A stretch of DNA of 64,000 bases from Enterobacter chuandaensis (GTDB taxonomy: Bacteria; Pseudomonadota; Gammaproteobacteria; Enterobacterales; Enterobacteriaceae): positions 186,001 to 250,000 of the forward strand of contig NZ_QZCS01000006.1 in NCBI RefSeq assembly GCF_003594915.1, read 5' to 3'. Shown piece by piece: positions 23,944 through 33,371 of this stretch; positions within the stretch are counted from its first letter, which is position 1, and the number at the start of each line of letters is the position of its first letter. Below the pieces are notes generated by a model that was not told the DNA's origin, made no database searches, and was given only the letters and a program-made list of their open reading frames with translations. The position numbers and the translations under genes were made by a program.

Positions 23944-24012
23944 TCAGCCCGCATCGTTACCTGTGGTAATGATGATGGTTGTGGTAATGGTGGTGATGCT
24001 GATGCGTTTCAT
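23944..24012 (-). CDS. thrL: thr operon leader peptide
   Basis: A 22-codon ORF beginning MKRISITTITTTIIITTG and ending before a TGA that lies close to the attenuator stem. It holds seven threonine and six isoleucine codons. The E. coli leader as I recall it has 21 residues with eight Thr and four Ile, so this one is shifted towards isoleucine. Stalling at these codons when charged tRNA-Thr or tRNA-Ile is scarce allows read-through into thrABC. Confidence 0.95.
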   Translation of the reverse strand: MKRISITTITTTIIITTGNDAG

Positions 24013-24061
24013 GGATGTTGTGTACTCTGTCATTATTATCTGTCTGTGCTGTATTCTTTTA

Positions 24062-24090
24062 GGGTTAAAGGATCGGGCACCTTAAGTCAA
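24062..24090 (-). promoter_or_regulatory. thr operon promoter
   Basis: Minus-strand TTGACT (24085-24090) and TAACCC (24062-24067) are separated by 17 nt, about 50 nt upstream of thrL. The -35 is identical to that recalled for the E. coli thr promoter and the -10 differs at the last base. The rest of the 24013-24223 interval shows no gene. Confidence 0.8.
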
Positions 24091-24223
24091 TGAATTTTTA
24101 ATTTGATCACAATTCCGCAGACTCTCACGTCCCGCTGTTTGCCGATTTATTTTCATCCGATTCGCCCAGTCGCAACCCTTCTGGACAGACTATTTCGCCA
24201 TAGAAAAAAGTTATGACAGCATT

Positions 24224-24910
24224 TTACTCGACCAATTTTTTTTCAATATCGTGCAGCAAACGATGCAACATTGCCGTGTCTCGCTGCTCAAGACGTCCGA
24301 GTCGCTGTTGCAGCCAGTCGGCCATTTTTTGATCGTCCGCGACGCCAAGGTTCGATAACAGACTCTCTACGCGAGCACGAAGCGCGGCCAGCTGATTTTC
24401 ATTGGCGGCTTCTGCCTGCGGTTGCGGGATTTGCATTAGGGAAGCTAATTGATAGCAATAGACCATTACCGCCTGGCCTAAATTCAGGGAGGGGTAATCG
24501 GCGACCATCGGCGCACCGGTGAGAACATCGGCCAGCTCCAGCTCTTCGTTGGTCAGCCCTGAATCTTCACGGCCAAACACCAGCGCGGCCCTCTCCAGCC
24601 ACTGGCTTTTCTCTTCCAGCATCGGCACCAGCTCCGCCGGGGTGGTGTAGTAGTGGAACTTCGCCCGGCTGCGCGCGGTGGTCGCTACGGTAAACGAAAT
24701 GTCGTGCAGTGCATCAGCCAGCGTGGCGTAAGTGGTTATATTATCGAGAATATCGCCTGAACCGTGCGCCACCCAGCGGGCGGCAGGCTCCAGGTGCGCT
24801 GTGCTGTCCACAATACGCAAATCGGTAAAACCCATGGTCTTCATGGCACGCGCCGCAGCGCCTATATTTTCTGCTCTGGCTGGGGCGACCAGTACAATCG
24901 ACAGATGCAT
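24224..24910 (-). CDS. yjtD: SPOUT-family RNA methyltransferase YjtD
   Basis: A 228-residue TrmH/SpoU-type methyltransferase. The trefoil-knot SAM motifs are visible: an N-terminal APARAENIGAAARAMKTMG, then LVFGREDSGLTNEE and PSLNLGQAVMVYCYQ at the C-terminal side. Length and position (between thrL and the yjjY-arcA region) equal E. coli YjtD. Its paralogue TrmJ methylates tRNA position 32; the target of YjtD is not established. An AGAG ribosome binding site precedes the ATG. Confidence 0.93.
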   Translation of the reverse strand: MHLSIVLVAPARAENIGAAARAMKTMGFTDLRIVDSTAHLEPAARWVAHGSGDILDNITTYATLADALHDISFTVATTARSRAKFHYYTTPAELVPMLEEKSQWLERAALVFGREDSGLTNEELELADVLTGAPMVADYPSLNLGQAVMVYCYQLASLMQIPQPQAEAANENQLAALRARVESLLSNLGVADDQKMADWLQQRLGRLEQRDTAMLHRLLHDIEKKLVE

Positions 24911-25309
24911 TTATGCTCTCTTTTTAATCAGTTAGCCGGTAAAAATGTGATGCGCTTCAACATATTACGCAGCGCGAATTTACAAATTTGCAACACAAAT
25001 CACCGAAATAGCGTTTCAGAACAAATTAAAGACGCTAAACTATTTTGTGTCTGAACAATCAGTTAGAATGTTAACAGGAGTCTATTATCCTTATGTTTTA
25101 TAATGATAATAGCCACATGAATACCCTAATCTGATTGGATTCGCTTCGTTTATATATCAATGTCCGCAACTAGTTGGTTTATTGAAAAATTGTGACAAAG
25201 GCTAGCATTCGGCTACGATGATTTCATCAAACTGTTAACGTGCTACAATTGAACTTGATATATGTCAACGAAGCGTAGTTTTATTGGGTGTCTGGTGTCA
25301 CTTAGCCTG
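24911..25309. other. AT-rich arcA upstream region without genes
   Basis: The 399 nt between yjtD and yjjY contain no credible ORF. The sequence is AT-rich and includes an FNR-box-like palindrome near its right end. It most likely holds arcA promoters. Confidence 0.6.
25255..25268 (+). promoter_or_regulatory. FNR-box-like site upstream of arcA
   Basis: TTGATATATGTCAA matches the FNR consensus TTGATnnnnATCAA at 9 of 10 defined positions. FNR is known to activate arcA in E. coli under anaerobiosis. The site lies about 280 nt before the arcA ATG, so the transcript would carry a long leader. Confidence 0.7.
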
Positions 25310-25450
25310 TTATGTTGCTGTTAAAATGGTTAGGATGACAGCCGTTTTTGACACTGTCGGGTCCAAAGGGAAAGTGCCCACGACCAAGCTAATGATGTTG
25401 TTGACGTTGATGGAAAGTGCATCAAGAACGCAATTACGTACTTTAGTCAC
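25310..25450 (-). CDS. yjjY: Small conserved protein YjjY, GTG start
   Basis: A 46-codon ORF running divergently from arcA, whose translation (beginning MTKVRNCVLDALSINV and ending AVILTILTAT) is nearly identical to E. coli YjjY, with one Gln to Leu change as I recall it. The start here is GTG where E. coli has ATG. No clear ribosome binding site is seen. It lies within the arcA leader on the opposite strand, so the high identity could reflect constraint on that leader rather than on a protein. Function unknown. Confidence 0.55.
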   Translation of the reverse strand: MTKVRNCVLDALSINVNNIISLVVGTFPLDPTVSKTAVILTILTAT

Positions 25451-25545
25451 GTTAGGCCGATCATGTTAATTTGCGACATGCATCAGGCAGGTCAGGGACT
25501 TTTGTACTTCCTGTTTCGATTTAGTTGGCAATTTAGGTAGCAAAC

Positions 25546-26262
25546 ATGCAGACCCCGCACATTCTTATCGTTGAAGACGAGTTGGTAACACGCAACACGT
25601 TAAAGAGCATTTTCGAAGCAGAAGGCTACGATGTCTTTGAAGCGACCGATGGCGCAGAGATGCATCAGATCCTTTCTGAAAATGATATCAACCTGGTGAT
25701 CATGGATATCAACCTGCCGGGCAAAAACGGTCTTCTTCTGGCGCGCGAACTGCGTGAACAGGCGAACGTCGCGTTAATGTTCCTGACGGGCCGTGACAAC
25801 GAAGTTGATAAAATTCTTGGCCTGGAAATCGGTGCGGATGACTACATCACCAAGCCGTTTAACCCTCGCGAGTTAACCATTCGTGCACGCAACCTGCTGT
25901 CCCGCACCATGAACCTTGGCACGGTCAGCGAAGAGCGTCGTAGCGTTGACAGCTACAAATTCAACGGCTGGGAACTTGATATCAATAGCCGTTCGCTGAT
26001 TAGCCCGAACGGTGAGCAGTATAAACTGCCGCGCAGCGAATTCCGCGCGATGCTGCACTTCTGTGAAAACCCGGGCAAAATTCAGTCCCGTGCAGAACTG
26101 CTGAAGAAAATGACCGGCCGCGAGCTGAAGCCTCATGACCGTACCGTAGACGTGACCATCCGTCGTATTCGTAAGCATTTCGAATCGACGCCTGATACGC
26201 CGGAAATCATCGCCACCATCCACGGCGAAGGGTACCGTTTCTGCGGCGATCTGCAGGAGTGA
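25546..26262 (+). CDS. arcA: Aerobic respiration control response regulator ArcA
   Basis: An OmpR/PhoB-type response regulator of 238 residues. The receiver domain has the phospho-acceptor Asp54 ([10 protein letters not shown]) and the switch lysine in [10 protein letters not shown]; the C-terminal winged helix ends [13 protein letters not shown]. ArcB phosphorylates it when oxygen is limiting, and it represses respiratory genes. A terminator shared with creA follows. In E. coli creBCD separates creA from arcA; here creA is adjacent. Confidence 0.98.
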   Translation: MQTPHILIVEDELVTRNTLKSIFEAEGYDVFEATDGAEMHQILSENDINLVIMDINLPGKNGLLLARELREQANVALMFLTGRDNEVDKILGLEIGADDYITKPFNPRELTIRARNLLSRTMNLGTVSEERRSVDSYKFNGWELDINSRSLISPNGEQYKLPRSEFRAMLHFCENPGKIQSRAELLKKMTGRELKPHDRTVDVTIRRIRKHFESTPDTPEIIATIHGEGYRFCGDLQE

Positions 26263-26281
26263 TCCCGCAGTTTACGCATTA

Positions 26282-26312
26282 AAAAACGGCGCATTTGCGC
26301 CGTTTTTTTTAT
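26282..26312. terminator. Bidirectional terminator between arcA and creA
   Basis: The stem AACGGCGCA/TGCGCCGTT (26285-26304) is flanked by an A run on the left and a T run on the right, so it can end both convergent transcripts. Confidence 0.9.
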
Positions 26313-26782
26313 TAATGCCACGGCATAATCGGCACCGCGCTGATCGCGTTTTTCGGCGAGCCTTCCACCACTTTGTCGGAATACGCAAGGTAAGCCAGGG
26401 TGTTGCGTTTGGCATCATAGAAACGCACTACCTGCAGCTTTTTGAACACCAGCGAGGTCCGCTTCTGGAATACCACGTCGCCCTGCGCTTTGCCGTTCTT
26501 GATTTTATCGCTCAGCTCAACCGGGCCCACCTGCTGACAGGAAATCGCCGCATCGGAGGTATCTTCCGCCAGTCCCAGGCCACCTTTAATACCGCCCGTT
26601 TTCGCGCGGCTGACGTAGCAGGTGACGTTTTTCACGTCCGGATCGTCAAACGCCTCCACCACGATTTTGTGGTCCGGGCCAAACATCTTAAACACGGTAT
26701 CGACGGAACCAATCTGTTCTGCCTGCGCGGCGCGGCCAACCATCAACAGCAACGCGGTGAAGATCAAAGTCTTGTATTTCAT
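26312..26782 (-). CDS. creA: CreA family periplasmic protein
   Basis: A 156-residue protein with a signal peptide (cleavage likely after AQA, residue 21) and the CreA domain ([37 protein letters not shown]). Length matches E. coli CreA (157). Its molecular role is not known. In E. coli it is followed by creB, creC and creD; these three genes are absent and creA runs straight into the terminator shared with arcA. Confidence 0.93.
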   Translation of the reverse strand: MKYKTLIFTALLLMVGRAAQAEQIGSVDTVFKMFGPDHKIVVEAFDDPDVKNVTCYVSRAKTGGIKGGLGLAEDTSDAAISCQQVGPVELSDKIKNGKAQGDVVFQKRTSLVFKKLQVVRFYDAKRNTLAYLAYSDKVVEGSPKNAISAVPIMPWH

Positions 26783-26993
26783 ATTGTTACCATTCTTTAA
26801 AATTGCACTGGGCGATTATTCAACACTTTAGACAAAAATGTAGCAAGATCACAGGATTAGAATATATTCACCCAAAACGAGCCGTAAAAGGCATTAATGC
26901 GCAAAAAAAACACTGAATGCTAAAACATCAAAAAATGCTATTATCCGCTAACCTGTTATCAGGCACCTGCTGTTTTAAGGATGAGGATAGTAT

Positions 26994-27863
26994 ATGGATC
27001 AGGCTGGAATTATTCGCGACCTGCTCACCTGGCTGGAAGGTCATCTCGACCAGCCTTTGTCACTGGATAATGTGGCGGCTAAAGCGGGCTATTCCAAGTG
27101 GCATCTGCAAAGGATGTTCAAGGATGTCACCGGTCATGCTATCGGTGCCTATATTCGCGCACGTCGTTTATCAAAATCTGCAGTGGCCTTGCGCCTGACC
27201 GCGCGTCCGATTCTGGACATTGCCCTGCAGTACCGTTTCGATTCGCAGCAGACGTTTACCCGCGCGTTTAAAAAACAGTTCTCGTTGACGCCCGCGCTTT
27301 ATCGTCGCTCGCCGGACTGGAGCTCGTTTGGCATGCGTCCACCGCTGCGTCTGGGTGAGTTCGCGATGCCGAAATACGAAATCGTCACCCTGCCGGAAAC
27401 TCATCTGATCGGTACGACCCAGAGCTACTCCTGCTCCCTGGAGCAGATTTCTGAGTTCCGTCATCAAATGCGCGTTCAGTTCTGGCGCGATTTCCTGAGC
27501 CATGCACCGGCTATCCCGCCAATTCTGTACGGCCTGAATGAAACGCATCCAAGCCAGGAAAAAGACGACGAGCAGGAGGTGTTCTACACCACCGCGCTGA
27601 CGCCGGAGCTGGCGAATGGCTACATTCAGGGTTCGAAGCCGGTCGTGCTGGAAGGTGGCGAGTACGTGATGTTCTCGTATGAAGGACTGGGTACCGGGGT
27701 TCAGGAGTTTATCCTGACCGTTTACGGGACCTGCATGCCAATGCTGAATCTGAATCGCCGTAAAGGTCAGGATATTGAGCGCTACTACCCGGCGCAGGAT
27801 GCCAAACCGGAAGAAGGCCCCATCAATCTGCGTATGGAATTCTTGATTCCGATACGTCGTTAA
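26994..27863 (+). CDS. rob: AraC/XylS-type regulator Rob
   Basis: A 289-residue regulator with an N-terminal DNA-binding domain of two helix-turn-helix motifs (residues 1-110; the second in ILDIALQYRFDSQQTFTRAFKKQF) and a C-terminal GyrI-like ligand domain. Rob belongs with MarA and SoxS and activates efflux and stress genes when it binds bile salts or fatty acids. Length equals E. coli Rob. Its TAA stop overlaps the stop of convergent gpmB (shared TTAA). Confidence 0.97.
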   Translation: MDQAGIIRDLLTWLEGHLDQPLSLDNVAAKAGYSKWHLQRMFKDVTGHAIGAYIRARRLSKSAVALRLTARPILDIALQYRFDSQQTFTRAFKKQFSLTPALYRRSPDWSSFGMRPPLRLGEFAMPKYEIVTLPETHLIGTTQSYSCSLEQISEFRHQMRVQFWRDFLSHAPAIPPILYGLNETHPSQEKDDEQEVFYTTALTPELANGYIQGSKPVVLEGGEYVMFSYEGLGTGVQEFILTVYGTCMPMLNLNRRKGQDIERYYPAQDAKPEEGPINLRMEFLIPIRR

Positions 27864-28507
27864 CGCTGCAGTTCGTCAAGCGCAGGGGCATCGAGGTGCG
27901 AAATGTCCCCTGCCATCTCCACCACCCAGCCCGAAGCCAGCCACGCGCTTTCCTGGTAATCAATCCGGGAAATGGAACAGTTGCGCAGGCGCAGACGGCG
28001 CTCGGCATAAGCCGGTAACCCCAGAATGGTGCTCACCAGGCAGCCCAGCGCGATACCGTGACTCACCAGCAGCGGACGACTTCCCGCCGGAAGCTTCAGG
28101 CATTCCGCCAGTGCGGCATGCATACGCACGCTCAGCTCCTGCATGGATTCGCCTTCAGGGATACGGCCATCTTCGGTACCGTTCACCAGCGTGCGGCGCC
28201 AGCCCTCTTCCGTTTCCGTCAGCGTATCGATATGGCGCTTTTCCAGCACGCCCATATCCAGCTCGCGCAGGCGCGGCTCAAGCATCACATCGCAGCCGCA
28301 GGCGTCTGCAATGATGCGCGCCGTCTGCTGAGTACGACCTAAATCGCTGGTGATGACGTGGGTAATGCCCAGCGTTCTGGCACGCTCTGCCACCTGCCAC
28401 GCTTGCTGCACACCCTTCTCGGTGAGAGGACTGTCTGACTGGCCTTGAATACGTCGCTCGGCGTTCCACTGCGTTTCACCGTGGCGAACAAGGTATACCT
28501 GTAACAT
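27860..28507 (-). CDS. gpmB: Histidine-phosphatase family protein GpmB
   Basis: A 215-residue member of the phosphoglycerate mutase/acid phosphatase family. The phospho-histidine motif VRHGETQWN is at about residues 7-15, and the second catalytic histidine is in VSHGIALG. Named as a cofactor-dependent mutase, but E. coli GpmB has little mutase activity and probably acts as a phosphatase. It overlaps rob at the 3' end by 4 nt and shares its 5' region with yjjX. Confidence 0.92.
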   Translation of the reverse strand: MLQVYLVRHGETQWNAERRIQGQSDSPLTEKGVQQAWQVAERARTLGITHVITSDLGRTQQTARIIADACGCDVMLEPRLRELDMGVLEKRHIDTLTETEEGWRRTLVNGTEDGRIPEGESMQELSVRMHAALAECLKLPAGSRPLLVSHGIALGCLVSTILGLPAYAERRLRLRNCSISRIDYQESAWLASGWVVEMAGDISHLDAPALDELQR

Positions 28508-28556
28508 GCTTTTTTTCCGTTATACTGCGATGAGTTTTTTTGAATCGAGCTTAATT

Positions 28557-29072
28557 ATGCACCATGTTGTCTCTGCTACCACCAATCCTGCCAAAATTCA
28601 GGCAATTCTAAAGGCTTTTGAAGAGATTTTCGGCGAAGGATCCTGCCATATTGATGCCGTCGGCGTCGAGAGTGGTGTACCTGAACAGCCGTTTGGCAGT
28701 GAGGAAACGCGCGCTGGCGCACGAAATCGCGTGGCTAACGCGAAGGCCGCGGCACCGAATGCTGACTTTTGGGTAGCCATTGAAGCTGGTATCGACGAAG
28801 GCGCAACCTTTAGCTGGGTGGTGATTGAAAGCCGAGAGCAGCGCGGCGAAGCGCGTTCGGCCACTCTGCCGCTGCCGGAAATCATTCTGAAGAAAGTGCG
28901 CGAAGGCGAAGCGCTCGGGCCGGTGATGTCGCAGTACACCGGCATCGATGAGATTGGCCGAAAAGAAGGGGCGATTGGCGTCTTTACGGGTGGCAAGCTT
29001 ACGCGTTCAGGCGTTTACCATCAGGCGGTGATCCTGGCGCTGAGCCCGTTTCATAACGCCATTTATCGTTGA
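28557..29072 (+). CDS. yjjX: Inosine/xanthosine triphosphatase
   Basis: A 171-residue house-cleaning NTPase that hydrolyses ITP and XTP. The motif [12 protein letters not shown] at the N-terminus and [13 protein letters not shown] are as in E. coli YjjX (170 residues). Two in-frame ATG codons upstream (28506, 28530) lie at or before the likely transcription start from TATACT at 28521-28526, so MHHVVSATT is preferred. Its 3' end overlaps trpR by 10 nt. Confidence 0.93.
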   Translation: MHHVVSATTNPAKIQAILKAFEEIFGEGSCHIDAVGVESGVPEQPFGSEETRAGARNRVANAKAAAPNADFWVAIEAGIDEGATFSWVVIESREQRGEARSATLPLPEIILKKVREGEALGPVMSQYTGIDEIGRKEGAIGVFTGGKLTRSGVYHQAVILALSPFHNAIYR

Positions 29073-29392
29073 TCGCCCAATAAGACTGACTCAAGCCACT
29101 GGCGCAGCTCAACCGGCGCAGACTTCAGGCTGTTCGAGCCGCGGGTGATCGTTGCGATGCCCGCGCCCAGCTCGTTTTTCAGCTCGCGCTGGCTCATCTC
29201 GCCGCGCAGCAACTCCTCGATAATCCGCACTCTTGTGCCCAGCGCTTCGCGCTCGTCCGGCGTGAGCATCAGCTGCATGAGAGGTAAGTGCAAATCCTGA
29301 TCGTAAGACTGACGAAGCAGCTCCACAAAACGAAGCCACTCCTGGTGACGTTGTTCGGCCATTGCCGAGGAATACGGGGAATGCTGGGTCAT
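29063..29392 (-). CDS. trpR: Trp operon repressor
   Basis: A 109-residue dimeric repressor that binds tryptophan and then the trp, aroH, mtr and trpR operators. The helix-turn-helix with the conserved [22 protein letters not shown] region is intact. The start at [11 protein letters not shown] was chosen by family match and because the operator and promoter lie just upstream; a longer frame would read through them. The promoter overlaps the end of slt. Confidence 0.96.
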   Translation of the reverse strand: MTQHSPYSSAMAEQRHQEWLRFVELLRQSYDQDLHLPLMQLMLTPDEREALGTRVRIIEELLRGEMSQRELKNELGAGIATITRGSNSLKSAPVELRQWLESVLLGDQR

Positions 29393-29406
29393 GTTATGCT
29401 GCCTCT

Positions 29407-29426
29407 TGTACTCATTAGCGAGTACA
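29407..29426 (-). promoter_or_regulatory. TrpR operator of trpR
   Basis: A perfect inverted repeat TGTACTC-ATTAGC-GAGTACA, close to the known TrpR consensus (GTACTAGTT-AACTAGTAC), lies 14 nt before the trpR start and abuts the -10 element. It allows autorepression. Confidence 0.88.
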
Positions 29427-29454
29427 GCATAACACAACCCGCGCCGATCAGTAA
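29426..29454 (-). promoter_or_regulatory. trpR promoter
   Basis: On the minus strand TTACTG (29449-29454) and TATGCT (29426-29431) are spaced by 17 nt. The -10 touches the TrpR operator, as required for autoregulation, and the -35 overlaps the slt stop codon. Confidence 0.7.
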
Positions 29455-31385
29455 CGTCTCTGCCACTCGGCATCGCTCATCAGGGTATCTTTCTGCCCCA
29501 TAAAGTAGCGATAGTAGGCGTCATAGGCCAGCACGTTCTTCACGTAGCCGCGTGTTTCCGAGAACGGAATGCTCTCGACAAACGCCACCGCGTCGATGCG
29601 TCCGGCGCTGTTGCCAAGCCAGGTACGCACGCGCCCAGGCCCCGCGTTATACGCCGCCGACGCGAAGATGCGGTTATTGCCGAACTGCTGATAGACGTAC
29701 TGCAAGTAGCTGGTGCCAATGTTGATGTTGGTATCCGGATCGAGAAGCTGTGACGGGCTGCTGTATCCTGGAATGTTGAACATCTTCACCGTATGCGTCG
29801 CCGTCCCCGGCATAATTTGCATCAGCCCGCTGGCACCCACCGGTGAACGGACTTTCGGGTTCCATGCGCTCTCCTGACGGGCAATCGCCATGGCGTAGCT
29901 TTGCGGGATATCTTTGCCGCTGGTGTAGCGGTCAAACAGATCTTTGTACGCCAGCGGGAAACGCTCTTCGAGATGATCCCACAGCTTCCCGGCGATCGTC
30001 GCCTGCACGCTCAGATCCCACCAGCGATTATCAAAGGCATAGCGAGCAAGCTGGGCCTTCTCGTCGGTGGTACGGCTGGTGACCAGATTCGCCCACTCGC
30101 TGCGCGCGGTATTGTCCATGTTCCAGTACATCAGCTCGCGAACGCGCGCCATCTCCGGCCCCTGCGTCAGAGCGGGGCTGGCGTTAGCGGGCGCTTTGTC
30201 GATCTTAAGCGTGTACTCCTCGCCCAGCCGTTGCGCCGCCGCCATCGGGTAGAACCCGCGCTGCTGCATCAGCGAGTGAAGAATATCTTTGGCTTCGTCT
30301 TCACGACCGCGCTCCATCAGCAGATCGGCCTGCCAGTAGCGCCATTCGTCCTTCTCTTTGGCTTCCATTGGCAAACGCGCGAGCCAGGTATTCAGCCCGC
30401 GACGATCCCCCGTTCCCAGCGCCATGCGCACGCGTCGCTCAACAAGCGAGGTCGAGTTTGAGCGCATGATCGCATCATCACGCCAGCGCGCCTGTTCGTC
30501 GGTCACATCCGTGCCCATCAGTCGCCACGCGACAATATCGCGCAATTCCTGGGTTTGATCGTCATTCAGCTGCTGCGCCTGCACCAGCTGCGGGATCATC
30601 AGCCGCGCGTTTTCTACATCGTCACGCGCCACGCTGGCAAAAGCCACCGCCGCCATCTGGCGGGTAAAATCGGTCGAGCCCGTGCTGCGGGCAAAGGTCA
30701 GGACGCTGTTCGGATCGTTTGCCAGCGCGATAACCGCCGTGGAGATCGTCTGGTAATCGGACGGCATTTGCCCTGCCAGCGCGGTCACCAGACGCGTGTT
30801 GCCGGCTTTCATCGCCAGGCGGATGCGCTCAAGGTAGGCCAGCGGATCCTGCTTGCCGGAAGCGCGCCATGCGCCAAAGAGCGAGTCACAGGCGTTCGGC
30901 TGGCTTTTGCCCGTCAGCCACAGATCTTTCGCCCCGGCCCAGGCCTCTTCCTGCTGACCGGTCGCCCATTTCGCATAGTAGTAATTACACTGCGCTTCAG
31001 TGGTATTCGGCTTCTCAGGGCTAAACGCCAGCAGCCCTCGCCAGTCTTCACGCCGCGCCAGCTCATTCACAAAACGAGACTGGAGATTTCGGGCAGGCGG
31101 CAGGGTCGGGTTCGCCTGAATAAAGTTATTCACCGTGACTGTCGGCTGGTTCATCAGATCGTCGGTGATCTGGCGATACTCCAGATACGGATACAGCGGA
31201 TAGTCCTTCAGCGTCGGCATCAGCGCCTGCACGGTATCCATCTGCTTGTTGTCCCACGCCTGTTTAATCTGGGCGTAGCGGTTACGTTGTTCATCCAGTG
31301 AATCGGCATGCACCGCCTGGCTTACCGCCATTACGCATACGCTGGCAGCCAGCAGACGCCAGACCACCCGTTTGGCTTTTTCCAC
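29448..31385 (-). CDS. slt: Soluble lytic murein transglycosylase Slt70
   Basis: A 645-residue periplasmic muramidase that cleaves glycan strands to 1,6-anhydro ends. A signal peptide (cleavage after VHA, about residue 27) is followed by a long superhelical U-domain and a C-terminal lysozyme-like domain with the catalytic glutamate in [11 protein letters not shown] and the [10 protein letters not shown] block. Length equals E. coli Slt. It is monocistronic here, with trpR in the same direction downstream. Confidence 0.97.
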   Translation of the reverse strand: MEKAKRVVWRLLAASVCVMAVSQAVHADSLDEQRNRYAQIKQAWDNKQMDTVQALMPTLKDYPLYPYLEYRQITDDLMNQPTVTVNNFIQANPTLPPARNLQSRFVNELARREDWRGLLAFSPEKPNTTEAQCNYYYAKWATGQQEEAWAGAKDLWLTGKSQPNACDSLFGAWRASGKQDPLAYLERIRLAMKAGNTRLVTALAGQMPSDYQTISTAVIALANDPNSVLTFARSTGSTDFTRQMAAVAFASVARDDVENARLMIPQLVQAQQLNDDQTQELRDIVAWRLMGTDVTDEQARWRDDAIMRSNSTSLVERRVRMALGTGDRRGLNTWLARLPMEAKEKDEWRYWQADLLMERGREDEAKDILHSLMQQRGFYPMAAAQRLGEEYTLKIDKAPANASPALTQGPEMARVRELMYWNMDNTARSEWANLVTSRTTDEKAQLARYAFDNRWWDLSVQATIAGKLWDHLEERFPLAYKDLFDRYTSGKDIPQSYAMAIARQESAWNPKVRSPVGASGLMQIMPGTATHTVKMFNIPGYSSPSQLLDPDTNINIGTSYLQYVYQQFGNNRIFASAAYNAGPGRVRTWLGNSAGRIDAVAFVESIPFSETRGYVKNVLAYDAYYRYFMGQKDTLMSDAEWQRRY

Positions 31386-31612
31386 AAGCTCTTCCTCATT
31401 GTTTTTTCATCATTTGCAGCGTCTTGCCACATCAAAGTTGCATTCACTTATGCTAACCAGGCATCCTGCAACGCGCCACGTCATGGACACTTTTTTACCT
31501 TTCTTGCGCGTTTTAACACTCCCGACGTTCCTGGCTGGGATTAGGGCGTGAAAAAGGCTACACTTCGAGGCTGAAATTCCTTCTCATCACGATAAAAGAG
31601 GCGAAGTCCAAC

Positions 31613-33280
31613 GTGGCTCAATTCGTTTATACCATGCATCGTGTCGGCAAAGTTGTCCCGCCGAAACGTCATATTCTTAAAAATATCTCGCTGAGCTTCT
31701 TCCCGGGCGCAAAAATCGGTGTTCTGGGTCTCAACGGTGCCGGTAAGTCCACCCTGCTGCGCATCATGGCCGGCATCGATACAGACATCGAAGGTGAAGC
31801 CCGTCCGCAGCCAGGCATCAAGATCGGCTACCTGCCGCAGGAACCTCAGCTGAACCCGGAACACACCGTTCGCGAATCCGTTGAAGAAGCGGTGTCCGAA
31901 GTGGTTAACGCGCTGAAAGGTCTGGATGAAGTGTATGCCAAATACGCCGAACCGGATGCGGACTTCGACAAACTTGCTGCACAACAGGGCAAGTATGAAG
32001 AGATTATCCAGGCGCACGACGGTCACAACCTGAACGTGCAGCTGGAGCGCGCGGCCGATGCCCTGCGTCTGCCGGACTGGGATGCGAAAATCGCTAACCT
32101 GTCCGGTGGTGAACGCCGCCGCGTGGCGCTGTGCCGTCTGCTGCTGGAAAAACCAGACATGCTGCTGCTCGACGAACCGACCAACCACCTGGATGCGGAA
32201 TCCGTGGCGTGGCTGGAGCGCTTCCTGCACGACTTCGAAGGCACCGTTGTGGCAATTACCCACGACCGTTACTTCCTCGACAACGTGGCAGGCTGGATCC
32301 TGGAGCTGGACCGCGGTGAAGGTATTCCGTGGGAAGGCAACTACTCCTCCTGGCTGGAGCAGAAAGATCAGCGTCTGGCGCAGGAAGCTTCTCAGGAAGC
32401 GGCTCGCCGTAAGTCTATTGAGAAAGAGCTGGAGTGGGTGCGTCAGGGCGCGAAAGGCCGTCAGTCCAAGGGCAAAGCCCGTCTGGCGCGCTTCGAAGAG
32501 CTGAACAACACCGAATACCAGAAACGTAACGAAACCAACGAACTGTTTATTCCACCTGGAGCACGTCTGGGGGATAAAGTGGTTGAAGTGACCAACCTGC
32601 GTAAGTCCTACGGCGACCGCGTGCTGATCGACGACCTGAGCTTCTCCGTACCGAAAGGCGCTATCGTCGGCATTATCGGTCCGAACGGCGCGGGTAAATC
32701 CACCCTGTTCCGCATGATGTCCGGTCAGGAACAGCCTGACAGCGGCTCTATCACCCTCGGTGAAACCGTGAAGCTGGCCTCCGTTGACCAGTTCCGTGAC
32801 GCGATGGATAACAGCAAAACCGTGTGGGAAGAAGTCTCCGGCGGTCTGGATATCATGCGTATCGGCAACACCGAGATGCCAAGCCGCGCCTACGTTGGCC
32901 GCTTTAACTTTAAGGGCACCGACCAGGGCAAACGCGTGGGCGAGCTGTCCGGCGGTGAGCGCGGTCGTCTGCACCTGGCGAAGCTGCTGCAGGTGGGCGG
33001 TAACGTTCTGCTGCTCGATGAACCCACCAACGACCTGGATATCGAAACCCTGCGCGCGCTGGAAAACGCCCTGCTGGAGTTCCCGGGCTGTGCGATGGTT
33101 ATCTCGCACGACCGCTGGTTCCTCGACCGTATCGCGACCCACATCCTGGACTACCAGGACGAAGGTAAAGTGGAGTTCTTCGAAGGTAACTTCACCGAGT
33201 ACGAAGAGTACAAGAAACGCACCCTGGGTGCCGACGCGCTGGAGCCGAAGCGTATTAAGTACAAGCGTATTGCGAAATAA
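31613..33280 (+). CDS. ettA: Energy-dependent translational throttle ABC-F protein, GTG start
   Basis: A 555-residue ABC-F ATPase that binds the ribosomal E site and gates the first elongation steps according to the ATP/ADP ratio. Two ABC modules are seen: Walker A GLNGAGKST (about 39-47) and GPNGAGKST (about 355-363), each with an LSGGE signature; the arm and PtIM linker lie between them. The GTG start at 31613 gives (M)AQFVYTMHRVGK, matching E. coli exactly. A terminator follows. Confidence 0.97.
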   Translation: MAQFVYTMHRVGKVVPPKRHILKNISLSFFPGAKIGVLGLNGAGKSTLLRIMAGIDTDIEGEARPQPGIKIGYLPQEPQLNPEHTVRESVEEAVSEVVNALKGLDEVYAKYAEPDADFDKLAAQQGKYEEIIQAHDGHNLNVQLERAADALRLPDWDAKIANLSGGERRRVALCRLLLEKPDMLLLDEPTNHLDAESVAWLERFLHDFEGTVVAITHDRYFLDNVAGWILELDRGEGIPWEGNYSSWLEQKDQRLAQEASQEAARRKSIEKELEWVRQGAKGRQSKGKARLARFEELNNTEYQKRNETNELFIPPGARLGDKVVEVTNLRKSYGDRVLIDDLSFSVPKGAIVGIIGPNGAGKSTLFRMMSGQEQPDSGSITLGETVKLASVDQFRDAMDNSKTVWEEVSGGLDIMRIGNTEMPSRAYVGRFNFKGTDQGKRVGELSGGERGRLHLAKLLQVGGNVLLLDEPTNDLDIETLRALENALLEFPGCAMVISHDRWFLDRIATHILDYQDEGKVEFFEGNFTEYEEYKKRTLGADALEPKRIKYKRIAK

Positions 33281-33284
33281 AAGC

Positions 33285-33312
33285 AAAACGGCAACCTCGG
33301 TTGCCGTTTTTT
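33285..33312 (+). terminator. Terminator after ettA
   Basis: AAAACGGCAACC/GGTTGCCGTTTT with a 2-nt centre and a T run lies immediately after the ettA stop. Confidence 0.9.
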
Positions 33313-33320
33313 ATGTTTGT

Positions 33321-33368
33321 CCCCTCTCCCATGGGGAGAGGGCCAGGGTGAGGGCATCAGTCCGCACA
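33321..33368. repeat. Dispersed GC-rich hairpin repeat, copy 1
   Basis: CCCTCTCCC-ATG-GGGAGAGGG followed by CCAGGGTGAGGGCATCAGTCCGCAC. This is one of five related copies in the window, always between genes. It lies between ettA and the convergent LysR gene. Confidence 0.8.
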
Positions 33369-33371
33369 ACA

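Noticed and set aside
26800-26825. Possible marbox near the rob promoter (ATTGCACTGGGCGATTATT)
   Set aside because: The GCAC block fits, but several other consensus positions of the marbox do not.
31541-33286. 581-codon open frame opposite ettA
   Set aside because: It is fully antisense to a well-identified gene, has no ribosome binding site, and its translation has low-complexity His/Phe/Gln bias typical of frames opposite highly expressed genes.
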